From Novosphingobium resinovorum (lineage in GTDB: Bacteria; Pseudomonadota; Alphaproteobacteria; Sphingomonadales; Sphingomonadaceae): a DNA stretch of 64,000 nucleotides. Below the pieces are notes generated by a model. That model saw nothing but the letters and a program-made list of their open reading frames with translations, was not told where the DNA came from and made no database searches. Shown here one piece after another: positions 1 through 8,624 of this stretch. A program made the translations under genes and the position numbers. The stretch covers positions 372,001 to 436,000 of the forward strand of contig NZ_BSFC01000021.1 of assembly GCF_027922145.1 (NCBI RefSeq), read 5' to 3'. Each line of letters begins with the position of its first letter. Position 1 is the stretch's first letter.

Positions 1-130
1 CCATCACGCCCAGCAGGAAGGCATCGCGCGCGGACGGTTCGGCGGGCAGGTCGTCCTTCAGGAAGTACCCGCCCTTGGACGTGCCCCCGCGCATCCACAT
101 GCAGGGAGCGCTGACGGAAGGGTCAGACAT
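1..130 (-). CDS. ligU: 4-oxalomesaconate tautomerase, N-terminal part (cut by left window edge)
   Basis: Only the first 43 codons are in the window. The peptide begins [20 protein letters not shown] and continues with a YFL...DLP segment. The M-R-G-G-T-S-K-G stretch is the N-terminal signature of the PrpF/GalD/LigU family, whose LigU/GalD members convert the keto form of 4-oxalomesaconate to the form hydrated by LigJ. The start ATG (128-130) overlaps the last 8 bases of ligK, so the two are probably translationally coupled. The family assignment rests on this short signature plus the lig neighbourhood. PrpF-type aconitate isomerase is the alternative by sequence alone, but not by context. Confidence 0.8.
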   Translation of the reverse strand, partial: MSDPSVSAPCMWMRGGTSKGGYFLKDDLPAEPSARDAFLLGVM

Positions 131-797
131 ACTTCAGACCTTCCTTCTCCAGACGCTCCCGCATCTTGTACATGTCGAGGCCAAGGACGCCGCTGGCCAG
201 CTTCTCGCGCTTTTCGCCTTCATTGGCTTCGCGGGCCTGCGCGGCGGCCAGAACTTCGGCTGCCTTTTCACGCGGGACGACGCAGACGCCGTCGTCGTCG
301 GCCACGATCACGTCACCCGGCTGCACGGCGGCATTGGCGCAGACCACGGGCACGTTGACCGAGCCCAGCGTGTTCTTGACGGTGCCCTGCGCATAGACCG
401 CCTTGGACCAGACGGGGAAGTTCATCTCCGTCAGGTCGCGCACATCGCGCACGCCGGCGTCGATGATCAGGCCACGGCAGCCGCGCGCCTGCGCGCTGGT
501 GGCGAGAAGGTCGCCGAAATAGCCGTCCTCGCAAGGGCTGGTCGGGGCGAGGAGCAGAATGTCGCCGTCCTTGAGCTGCTCGATGGCGACATGGACCATC
601 CAGTTGTCGCCCGGTGCCGCACTGATAGTCACCGCCGAGCCGGCGATGCGCGCGCCATTGTAGATCGGCCGCATATAGCTGGCGAGCAGACCCGTGCGGC
701 CCTGCGCTTCGTGAACGGTTGCCACGCCGCACCTGGCGAGACCGTCGATCACGGCCGGGTCAGCGCGCTCGATGTTCTGGACGACGATACCACTCAT
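123..797 (-). CDS. ligK: 4-carboxy-4-hydroxy-2-oxoadipate aldolase / oxaloacetate decarboxylase (RraA-like)
   Basis: A 224-residue protein of the RraA-like class II aldolase family (LigK/GalC/ProA). It performs the last step of protocatechuate 4,5-cleavage, splitting 4-carboxy-4-hydroxy-2-oxoadipate into pyruvate and oxaloacetate. Family marks are the GRTGLL and [10 protein letters not shown] segments, the central [15 protein letters not shown] loop, and DAGVRD followed by PVW and DDDGVCVVP. The ATG at 797 is chosen over a longer upstream frame because AGGAG lies just before it and the protein then has the usual family length. It is divergent from the LysR gene and overlaps ligU downstream. 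Placement with ligJABC makes the lig role clear. Confidence 0.92.
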   Translation of the reverse strand: MSGIVVQNIERADPAVIDGLARCGVATVHEAQGRTGLLASYMRPIYNGARIAGSAVTISAAPGDNWMVHVAIEQLKDGDILLLAPTSPCEDGYFGDLLATSAQARGCRGLIIDAGVRDVRDLTEMNFPVWSKAVYAQGTVKNTLGSVNVPVVCANAAVQPGDVIVADDDGVCVVPREKAAEVLAAAQAREANEGEKREKLASGVLGLDMYKMRERLEKEGLKYV

Positions 798-895
798 GAC
801 ATGCACTCCTAGTTTTGCACCGAGATGGCGAAGCCGCCGTCGCAACGGAAAGAGAACTTTGGAAAGTGCGATTGGATTTGGCTAAGAGTGACCGC

Positions 896-2059
896 ATGGA
901 CATCTGGACGCTGAACCTTCGGCACCTTCATGCGGTGGAGCGAATTGCCCGGTTGGGAACGGTCAATGCCGCCGCCAGCGCGGTCAACCTAAGCCAGCCC
1001 GCAATAACACAGGCGCTGGGCCGGCTGGAGGACACGCTGGGCCTGCCACTGTTCGAGCGTCGCCATGACGGCATGATCCCGACCCGCGCGGGCGAGATCC
1101 TTGCCCCCCGCATCGCCGCCGCGCTGGCTCATATACGGAGCCCGCACGTCACCATGTCGCGGATGCGCGCGATGCTGGCAGTGGCGGAGACGGGCAGCTA
1201 CACCGGCGCCAGCCAGGCGACCGGGCTATCGATCCCATCGATCCACCGCGCCGTCAGCGATCTGTCGCTGGCGCTGCGCCGCACGCTGGTGAGCCGCCGG
1301 GGCAAGTTCGCGATCACGACCGATGCAGGCAATCAACTGGCGCGCGAGTTTCGCCTGGCTCAGGTCGAACTGGAAGCGGGACTGTCCGAAGTCATGGCCC
1401 TGCGCGGGCACGAAACACGGCGCATCGCCATCGGCGCCATGCCGCTGTCCCGCGCGCGCATCCTGCCTGCCGCCGTCGCCCGCTTTCTTGCGCGAAGGCC
1501 ACAGGTTCGCCTCACCATCGTCGAAGGATCGCGCGCCGAACTGGTCGAACCGCTGCGCAGCGGCGTGATCGACCTCATGGTGGGCGCCCTGCGCGAACCG
1601 CTGACCGAGCCTGACCTCGCCCAGCATCGCCTGTTCGACGACGTTCCGGCCTTCTACGCAAGGCACGGCCATCCCCTGGCGGACACCGACCCGACCGGCG
1701 CGGACATGGCGCGGTTCCCCTTCACACTGGCCCCGCGCGGAACCCCGCTGCGCGACAGTTTCGAAGGCTATTTCACGGACCTCGGCCTGCCCCTGCCGCC
1801 GGTTCCGATCGAATCGGGATCGGTGATGATGATCCGGCAGGTCCTGATGGGCACCGACTTCATCACCCTGCTTTCCCCCGATCAGGTATCCGTGGAAGTC
1901 GAGGCCGGATGGCTGCGCCCGCTGGCGCGCCTGCCCGAACGATTCGCCCGTACAATCGGCATGACGACCCGCGCCTCCCTCCTTCCCACCGAGGTCCAGT
2001 CGGAGTTTTTTGCCGATCTCGAAGCCGCCGCACGCGATTGCGGACTTACACAGACTTAG
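896..2059 (+). CDS. LysR-type regulator with two tandem helix-turn-helix units
   Basis: A 387-residue LysR-family regulator, predicted to control the protocatechuate genes on both sides. Residues ~8-66 form a classical LysR DNA-binding domain (AASAVNLSQPAITQALGRLE, then LPLFERR). Residues ~88-148 form a second LysR-like unit (MLAVAETGSYTGASQATGLS, then a recognition-helix-like segment and LVSRRG.....TDAG). A periplasmic-binding-protein-type effector domain starts around residue 155. The ATG at 896 is chosen because domain 1 begins right after it; the frame is open upstream to 815 without family similarity. A typical LTTR is about 300 residues, and the extra ~80 are the duplicated domain. The inducer is unknown, probably a pathway intermediate. 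Confidence 0.88.
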   Translation: MDIWTLNLRHLHAVERIARLGTVNAAASAVNLSQPAITQALGRLEDTLGLPLFERRHDGMIPTRAGEILAPRIAAALAHIRSPHVTMSRMRAMLAVAETGSYTGASQATGLSIPSIHRAVSDLSLALRRTLVSRRGKFAITTDAGNQLAREFRLAQVELEAGLSEVMALRGHETRRIAIGAMPLSRARILPAAVARFLARRPQVRLTIVEGSRAELVEPLRSGVIDLMVGALREPLTEPDLAQHRLFDDVPAFYARHGHPLADTDPTGADMARFPFTLAPRGTPLRDSFEGYFTDLGLPLPPVPIESGSVMMIRQVLMGTDFITLLSPDQVSVEVEAGWLRPLARLPERFARTIGMTTRASLLPTEVQSEFFADLEAAARDCGLTQT

Positions 2060-2069
2060 CGCAGTGTTA

Positions 2070-2086
2070 TAACTCTTCGCGAGTTC
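2070..2086. promoter_or_regulatory. candidate LysR box upstream of the lig operon
   Basis: TAACTCTTCGCGAGTTC contains the dyad AACTC-N5-GAGTT and a T-N11-A arrangement (T2070, A2082), the loose consensus for LysR-type regulators. It lies about 42 bp before the first gene of the ligJABC run and directly behind the LysR gene. Position and symmetry are seen; regulator binding is inferred. Confidence 0.4.
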
Positions 2087-2127
2087 CGATTTGCGACCGA
2101 ACGGCACTCAACGGCACTTAAGCCGCC

Positions 2128-2997
2128 ATGAGAGGCACCATAGGCATCATCGGGTTTGGCGAAGCCGGGGCGACGTTCGCCAAAGCAGCGTCATGGCAGG
2201 AACGCGCGCGCGTATTCGATATTGCTAAGTCCCGATTGGCCACCATGACCGGGCTTGGCGTCATGCCGTGCCGGGACATGGGCGAGGCCGTGACGGGGGC
2301 AGCCATCGTCCTTTCACTCGTCACCGCCGACCAGGCGCTGCAAGTCGCGCGGGAATGCGCCGGGCTCATCGCGCCAGAAGCTCTCTTCTGCGACATGAAC
2401 TCCATCGCTCCCGGCACCAAGCGGGAAGCCGCGCGCGCTTTCGCGGACGCGGGCAGGCGCTATGTCGATGTCGCAGTGATGGCCCCGGTCGACCCGGCCC
2501 GCATGGCCGTGCCGCTGAACATCTCCGGCCCCGATGCGCAGGAGGCTGAAAGCCGCTTGCGCGACGCGGGCTTTACCAGAACCACTGTCGTCGGCGATGC
2601 CATCGGCCGGGCCTCCGCGATCAAGCTGGTGCGCTCGGTCATGGTCAAGGGGCTGGAAGCGCTCACCGCCGAGATGATGCTGGCCGCCCATGCCGAGGAT
2701 GTGGCCGAGGCCGTGCTCGCCTCGCTCGACGCCAGCGAGAAGACGATTTCCTGGGCGACACGCGCCGACTACAATCTCGACCGCATGCTCGTCCACGGCC
2801 GCCGCCGCGCCGCAGAGATGGCCGAGGCCGCGCAGATGCTGCGCGATCTGGGCATCGATCCGCTCATGACCCAGGGCACCGTCACCCGCCAGCAGGCGCT
2901 GGGAGACGTCGGGGCTGAATTCACCATCGAATCGCTGCCGGAAGGCTTCACCGCGAAGCTTGCGGCCATTACCGCCACACCTAAGGGAGAGAACTGA
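2128..2997 (+). CDS. NAD(P)-binding dehydrogenase, DUF1932 / 6-phosphogluconate dehydrogenase-like
   Basis: A 289-residue oxidoreductase with an N-terminal Rossmann fold (TIGIIGFGEAG, residues 4-14) and a helical C-terminal DUF1932-type domain. It is related to 3-hydroxyisobutyrate and 6-phosphogluconate dehydrogenases (CDMNSIAPGTK corresponds to the conserved substrate loop). It is the first gene of the rightward lig run, 3 bases before ligJ, so it is co-transcribed with the pathway. The known 4,5-cleavage route has no step for such an enzyme: LigC carries out the only NAD(P)-linked oxidation. The substrate is therefore unknown. It may act on a dicarboxylate side product or feed an alternative aromatic acid into the pathway. 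Confidence 0.85.
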   Translation: MRGTIGIIGFGEAGATFAKAASWQERARVFDIAKSRLATMTGLGVMPCRDMGEAVTGAAIVLSLVTADQALQVARECAGLIAPEALFCDMNSIAPGTKREAARAFADAGRRYVDVAVMAPVDPARMAVPLNISGPDAQEAESRLRDAGFTRTTVVGDAIGRASAIKLVRSVMVKGLEALTAEMMLAAHAEDVAEAVLASLDASEKTISWATRADYNLDRMLVHGRRRAAEMAEAAQMLRDLGIDPLMTQGTVTRQQALGDVGAEFTIESLPEGFTAKLAAITATPKGEN

Positions 2998-3000
2998 GCC

Positions 3001-4022
3001 ATGTCGCTCGTCATCGACTGTCACGGTCACTACACCGTCCTGCCCAAAGCGCACGACGCCTGGCGCGAGGCCCAGATCGCCGCGTTCAAGGCCGGCGAGC
3101 CGATCCCGCCCTACCCCGAGATTTCCGACGAGGAAATCCGCGAGACGATCGAGCAGAACCAGCTGAAGCTGATCAAGGAACGCGGTGCGGATCTGACGAT
3201 CTTCTCCCCCCGCGCATCGGCCATGGCGCACCATGTCGGCGATCAGGCGATTTCCGAGGAGTGGGCCTTCCACTGCAACAACCTGATCGCCCGCGTGGTC
3301 GCGATGTTCCCCGAGACGTTCGTGGGCGTCTGCATGCTGCCTCAGTCGCCCAAGGCGGACCTCACCGCCTCGATCAAGGAACTGCGCCGCTGCGTGGAGG
3401 AACTGGGCTTCATCGGCTGCAATCTCAACCCCGATCCGGGCGGCGGCCATTTCGAGCACCCGCCGCTGACCGACGAATACTGGTTCCCGATCTACGAGGT
3501 CATGTCGGAACTGGATGTACCGGCGATGATCCACGTTTCGGGTTCGTGCAACCCGGCGATGCACGCGACCGGCGGCTTCTACATCGCGGCGGACACCGTA
3601 GCCTTCATGCAGCTGATGCAGGGCGACCTCTTCGCGAAGTTCCCGAAGCTGCGCTTCATCATCCCGCACGGCGGCGGCGCGGTGCCCTACCACTGGGGCC
3701 GCTATCGCGGACTGGCCGACATGCTGAAGAAGCCCAGCCTTGACGAGTACATCATGAACAACGTGTTCTTCGACACGTGCGTCTACCACCAGCCCGGCAT
3801 CGACCTGCTGGCCGACGTGATCGCCAACAAGAACATCCTGTTCGGCTCGGAGATGGTCGGCGCGGTGCGCGGCATCGATCCGCAGACGGGCCACTATTTC
3901 GACGACACCAAGCGCTATGTCGATGCGCTCGACATCAGCGACGAGGAGCGTCACGCGATCTTCGAAGGCAACACCCGCAAGGTCTTCCCGCGCCTCGACG
4001 CGAAGCTGAAGGAACGCGGCCT

Positions 4023-4026
<4 letters not shown>
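3001..4026 (+). CDS. ligJ: 4-oxalomesaconate hydratase
   Basis: A 341-residue amidohydrolase-superfamily hydratase that adds water to 4-oxalomesaconate to give 4-carboxy-4-hydroxy-2-oxoadipate, the LigK substrate. The N-terminal IDCHGHYT supplies the metal-binding H-x-H. Other marks are HVSGSCNPAMHATGG, IIPHGGGAVPYHWGR and the C-terminal LFGSEMVGAVRG. Length equals the usual LigJ length. It starts 3 bases after the DUF1932 gene stop, and its own stop overlaps the GTG start of ligA. Member of the ligJABC operon. Confidence 0.95.
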
Positions 4027-5361
<1,335 letters not shown>

Positions 5362-5402
5362 ATTTCGTTCGTTACATTTCATCCATTCCTTGGGAGAATA
5401 CC

Positions 5403-6359
5403 ATGCGCATAGCCCTCGTGGGCGCCGGTGCTTTCGGTGAAAAGCACCTCGACGGCCTCAAGAACATCGACGGCGTGGAAATCGCCTCGGTCATCAGCCG
5501 CTCCGCCGAGCAGGCCGCCGAAGTCGCCGCCAAGTACGGCGCGCCGCATTCCGGCACCGATCTGGCCGAAGCACTGGACCTGCCCGATGTGGACGCGGTG
5601 ATCCTGTGCACTCCCACCCAGATGCACGCCGAACAGGCGATTGCCTGCATGAACGCGGGCAAGCACGTTCAGGTGGAAATCCCGCTGTCGGACAGCTGGG
5701 CCGATGCCGAAGCGGTCGTCGCCAAGCAGCAGGAAACCGGCCTAGTCTGCATGGTCGGCCATACCCGCCGCTTCAACCCTTCGCACCAGTACGTGCACAA
5801 CAAGATCGCCGCCGGCGAACTGACGCTGCAGCAGCTTGACGTGCAGACCTACTTCTTCCGCCGCAAGAACATCAACGCCAAGGGCCAGCCGCGTTCCTGG
5901 ACCGACCACCTGCTGTGGCACCACGCCGCGCACACGATCGACCTGTTCGCCTACCAGTCGGGCAAGATCGTCGCCGCCAACGTGCTGCAGGGGCCGAAGC
6001 ACCCCGAACTGGGCATCGCTCTGGACATGTCGATCCAGCTCAAGGCGGAAACCGGTGCGATCTGCACCCTTTCGCTGTCGTTCAACAACGACGGCCCGCT
6101 GGGCACCTTCTTCCGCTACATCGGCGATAACGGCACGTATATCGCGCGCTACGACGATCTCGTGAACGGCAAGGAAGAACCGATCGACCTGACCGGCGTC
6201 ACCGTTTCGAACAACGGCATCGAACTGCAGGACCGCGAATTCATCGCCGCGATCCGCGAAGGGCGCGAGCCGAACTCGTCGGTCGGCAAGGTGCTCGACT
6301 GCTACCGCGTGATCGGCGAACTGGCCGCCAGCCTCGAAGCGCAGGACGGCTGGTCCTGA
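5403..6359 (+). CDS. ligC: 4-carboxy-2-hydroxymuconate-6-semialdehyde dehydrogenase
   Basis: A 318-residue Gfo/Idh/MocA-family oxidoreductase. The N-terminal MRIALVGAGAFGEKHLDG is the nucleotide-binding glycine-rich loop. The central VQVEIPLSDSW and MVGHTRRFNPSH segments match LigC. It oxidises the hemiacetal form of the ring-cleavage product to 2-pyrone-4,6-dicarboxylate. The ATG at 5403 is preceded by GGGAGAA, and the glycine loop begins at residue 6. It is the last gene of the operon. The 2-pyrone hydrolase LigI is not in the window and may lie left of it, beyond ligU. Confidence 0.94.
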   Translation: MRIALVGAGAFGEKHLDGLKNIDGVEIASVISRSAEQAAEVAAKYGAPHSGTDLAEALDLPDVDAVILCTPTQMHAEQAIACMNAGKHVQVEIPLSDSWADAEAVVAKQQETGLVCMVGHTRRFNPSHQYVHNKIAAGELTLQQLDVQTYFFRRKNINAKGQPRSWTDHLLWHHAAHTIDLFAYQSGKIVAANVLQGPKHPELGIALDMSIQLKAETGAICTLSLSFNNDGPLGTFFRYIGDNGTYIARYDDLVNGKEEPIDLTGVTVSNNGIELQDREFIAAIREGREPNSSVGKVLDCYRVIGELAASLEAQDGWS

Positions 6360-6425
6360 CGGCACGACGCATCCGCATGGGACGTAGCCCGATGATCGCA
6401 GCCGGCATCCGTTCCTGAGCCATGC

Positions 6426-6457
6426 AAGCACCGTGACCACTTATGGTCGCGGTGCTT
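6426..6457. terminator. hairpin downstream of ligC
   Basis: A 13-bp stem (AAGCACCGTGACC pairing with GGTCGCGGTGCTT, one T:G wobble) around the loop ACTTAT, 66 bp after the ligC stop. There is no T-run, so it is either a factor-assisted terminator or an mRNA 3'-end stabiliser for the lig operon. Apart from this hairpin, bases 6360-6550 show nothing convincing. Confidence 0.5.
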
Positions 6458-6550
6458 CAGGCACGCAGCGAGGCCACACGGCGCGCCATAAAGCGATCAT
6501 CCAGGCACAGGCGCCATGGAAATGAAGCGGAAATCGCTCTCATTCATGCA

Positions 6551-6924
6551 TCAGCGGACGGTGAAGCCGTAGCTGCCCTCGATGCGGTGCTGGTCGGCGC
6601 CGGCCGCGTGCCAGGTCAGGATGTGCCGGTCGGAAGGGGGCGCGGCAGTGCCGCCGTCACGGCCCTGCCCTTGGCCCTGGCGACGATGCCTTTGATCGGC
6701 ATCGGTTTATGATCGGCCATTCCGGGCATACCGGTCATGACAAGATCGAACCCTGACAGCGGCGCAACGAGGTCTTCGGAGAAGTTGAGGACGATCGAGG
6801 TCGGCCTGGTCACGGCGGATTTCGCCGCCGGGGTCGCGCTCAACAGCTCGGGATGGGCGAACGCCGCGGCGGGCAGGACTGCCATGGACAGGCCGATGGC
6901 GGCCGCAGGGACAGCAAGGCGCAT
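6551..6924 (-). pseudogene. copC: copC-like periplasmic copper-binding protein, frameshifted near the C-terminus
   Basis: Frame 1 (start 6924) encodes a signal peptide ending AFAHP and a CopC domain (ELLSATPA, SIVLNFSEDLVAPLSGF), with MTGMPGM and DHKPMP. It runs into a stop at 6616-6618 right after LPTGTS. From 6622 the next frame continues the same fold: ILTWHAAGADQHRIEGSYGF then TVR and stop at 6551. Joined, these give the normal ~124-residue CopC with the mature N-terminal His and the W-H...D-x-H copper ligands. One base, or four including the usual Tyr codon, is missing around 6622-6624. The gene is either inactivated or carries a sequencing error. No copD partner is adjacent. Confidence 0.8.
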
Positions 6925-6943
6925 CGCAAGGTTTCCTCATTCG

Positions 6944-6969
6944 ATCCGGACGAACCAGCTTGTCCGGAT
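6944..6969. promoter_or_regulatory. inverted repeat between copC and the metal-sensing sigma module
   Basis: ATCCGGAC-N10-GTCCGGAT, perfect 8-bp arms, 20 bp upstream of the copC start and about 90 bp before the anti-sigma gene on the other strand. The position suits an operator shared by the divergent genes; a hairpin in either leader RNA is the alternative. No partner regulator is identified. Confidence 0.4.
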
Positions 6970-7058
6970 TTACATGAGGTCATACGCAAGGTCCGGCGCG
7001 ATCCCTCTCATGCGTCGCGAAATTTTTACGGGGCGAGGGATGCGGCGATTTGCCGCGT

Positions 7059-7391
7059 ATGAGCAGTGAGCCCGACGGCGTGTGGACGTGTGAAAGGAGC
7101 GAAGGCTTGGACGATCTGGATCGCATGTTTGCACAACTGCGCGACGAACCCGTGCCAATGGCCCTTGGCACGCTCGATGGCAAAGTCATGGCCGGGCTGG
7201 CGGCAGGGCGCGAGCGATGGGCGCTTCACAGATCCCTCCTGCTTGCCTGCGTTGTCGCCGGCGGAGTCGGTTTGTGGGGCGGCCTTTCGGGCAGTGCCGG
7301 ACCGGATGGTGCGCGTGAGCATGCCTACGTCCACGAGGACACACTGCTTGGCCTGCCCGCTGCGGCGCCTTCGCACTTGCTGGTGTCCTGA
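7059..7391 (+). CDS. single-pass membrane protein, likely CnrY-like anti-sigma factor
   Basis: A 110-residue protein with a cytoplasmic N-terminal part (residues 1-56, including LDDLDRMFAQLRD), one membrane span (about 57-80) and a short periplasmic tail rich in His and Ala. No strong family motif is visible. The call comes from size, topology and order: it is followed after 3 bases by a CnrX-like metal sensor and then an ECF sigma factor, the same order as cnrY-cnrX-cnrH of Cupriavidus metallidurans. In that system CnrY holds the sigma factor at the membrane until CnrX binds metal. ATG 7059 is used; an in-frame ATG at 7050 is possible. Confidence 0.6.
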   Translation: MSSEPDGVWTCERSEGLDDLDRMFAQLRDEPVPMALGTLDGKVMAGLAAGRERWALHRSLLLACVVAGGVGLWGGLSGSAGPDGAREHAYVHEDTLLGLPAAAPSHLLVS

Positions 7392-7394
7392 GGG

Positions 7395-7835
7395 ATGGGA
7401 AACGTCTCCCGCTATTGTCTGGTCGCGTTGCTGGCATTCCTTGTCGCACTCGGTGCGCTCTGGCTGGGGCAGCGGCTGCGGGAACCGGAACCGCAAGAGA
7501 GCCGGATTCATGTGGTTCTTCATCGCGAACTGAATCTCGATCCAGCTCAGATGGAGCGTATCGAACTGCTGGAGAAGGGCTTCGCCTCCCGGCGGGCGCG
7601 CCTCGAAACGGAATTGCTGGCGGCCAATTCCGATCTCGCGGCCGCTATCGCACACGAACACGCCTATGGTCCGGATGTCGAGAAAGCGGTTGATCACTCT
7701 CACGTGGCGATGGGCGAACTTCAGAAGGCAACATTGCAGCACATCTTCGCGATGCGCGCCGTCCTGCGCGCCGACCAGACCGGCCGTTTCGATACGGCAG
7801 TGGCAGAGGCGCTGACGTCCCCGCCGCAGGACTGA
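7395..7835 (+). CDS. CnrX-like periplasmic heavy-metal sensor
   Basis: A 146-residue protein: membrane anchor at residues 6-25, then a helical periplasmic domain of the Spy/CnrX heavy-metal-resistance type. Residues placed like the nickel/cobalt site of CnrX are all present: His39 and His43 (HVVLH), Glu60 (17 after the second His), then His116 and Met120 (HIFAM, 73 residues after His43). CnrX itself uses His42, His46, Glu63, His119 and Met123, so every spacing is identical. This strongly suggests sensing of Ni or Co, or a related ion, across the inner membrane. It lies between the putative anti-sigma protein (3-base gap) and the sigma factor (7-base gap). Confidence 0.87.
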   Translation: MGNVSRYCLVALLAFLVALGALWLGQRLREPEPQESRIHVVLHRELNLDPAQMERIELLEKGFASRRARLETELLAANSDLAAAIAHEHAYGPDVEKAVDHSHVAMGELQKATLQHIFAMRAVLRADQTGRFDTAVAEALTSPPQD

Positions 7836-7842
7836 TCTGCCA

Positions 7843-8433
7843 GTGACCGGCGCACGACAGAGCCGCATTGATGCACGCGGCGACGCGAAGGGAGACGAGT
7901 CCCGCGCCGTCGCGCTCGCGCTTGCCGGTGGGCAGGCCGGGTTCGATACGCTGATGGCTGCGCACCGCAGCGCCGTGTTCCGCGTGGTGCGTGGCCATGT
8001 GGGCAATGATGCCGATGCCCTCGACGTCACGCAGGAGAGCTTCGTCGCAGCCTTCCTCGCGCTGCGCCGCTATGATCCGGCGCGGTCGTTCCGGGCATGG
8101 GTACTGCGGATCGCCCTCAACAAGTGCCGCGACTGGGCACGGCGGCGAGCGGTACGGCGGTTCCTGTCCCTCGCCCTGCCGATGGAGCATGCCCTGGCAG
8201 TCGCCGATACCGCACAAGAACCTGAAGCAGCGCTGGCGTCGCGCCGCGAGGTCGATCGCATTCATGCCGCCCTGGCCGCGCTCCCCGATACCCTGAAAGA
8301 GCCGATGCTGCTCTGCGCGATCGAGGGTCTGGCTCAGGACGAAGCGGCTGCGATACTCGGCATCAGCCGCAAGGCCGTCGAGACACGCATCTACCGTGCC
8401 CGGCAGAAATTGTCATATTTGATAGAGGGATAG
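7843..8433 (+). CDS. ECF RNA polymerase sigma factor, CnrH-like
   Basis: A 196-residue ECF sigma factor. Region 2 lies at about residues 35-105 (DALDVTQESFVAAFLALRRY, SFRAWVLRIALNKCRDWARR). Region 4 lies at about 140-195 (LPDTLKEPMLLCAIEGLAQD, AAAILGISRKAVETRIYRAR). The start is a GTG seven bases after the sensor gene. As third gene of a Y-X-H-type operon it should be released by metal binding to the sensor. No target operon such as an RND efflux pump occurs in the window, so its regulon lies elsewhere or is the copper/metal genes to its left. Bases 8434-8624 after it show no gene. Confidence 0.9.
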   Translation: MTGARQSRIDARGDAKGDESRAVALALAGGQAGFDTLMAAHRSAVFRVVRGHVGNDADALDVTQESFVAAFLALRRYDPARSFRAWVLRIALNKCRDWARRRAVRRFLSLALPMEHALAVADTAQEPEAALASRREVDRIHAALAALPDTLKEPMLLCAIEGLAQDEAAAILGISRKAVETRIYRARQKLSYLIEG

Positions 8434-8624
8434 CGGCGGGATTTGGTGAGGGGCATCGAAGCGTCCATCTTTCGGAAACCGGCAGGTCCGGCAGATCGAC
8501 AGACCCCGATCACCACGAACCCCGCCGGAGCCCTGCTTCATAATCAACGTCTTTGCGCGTCTGAGGAGCAGGATGCCTTTCCCACCGCGCGGCCGACGAT
8601 TTGCTCGGAATTCATTGCGAATTC

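Noticed and set aside
815..895. Longer LysR start at 815
   Set aside because: The 27 extra residues have no family similarity and cover the control region shared with ligK. Starting at 896 gives the normal LysR N-terminus.
6443..6712. Plus-strand open frame overlapping the end of copC
   Set aside because: It overlaps the copC coding sequence on the opposite strand and has no ribosome site or recognisable features. The copC frame pair explains the conservation better.
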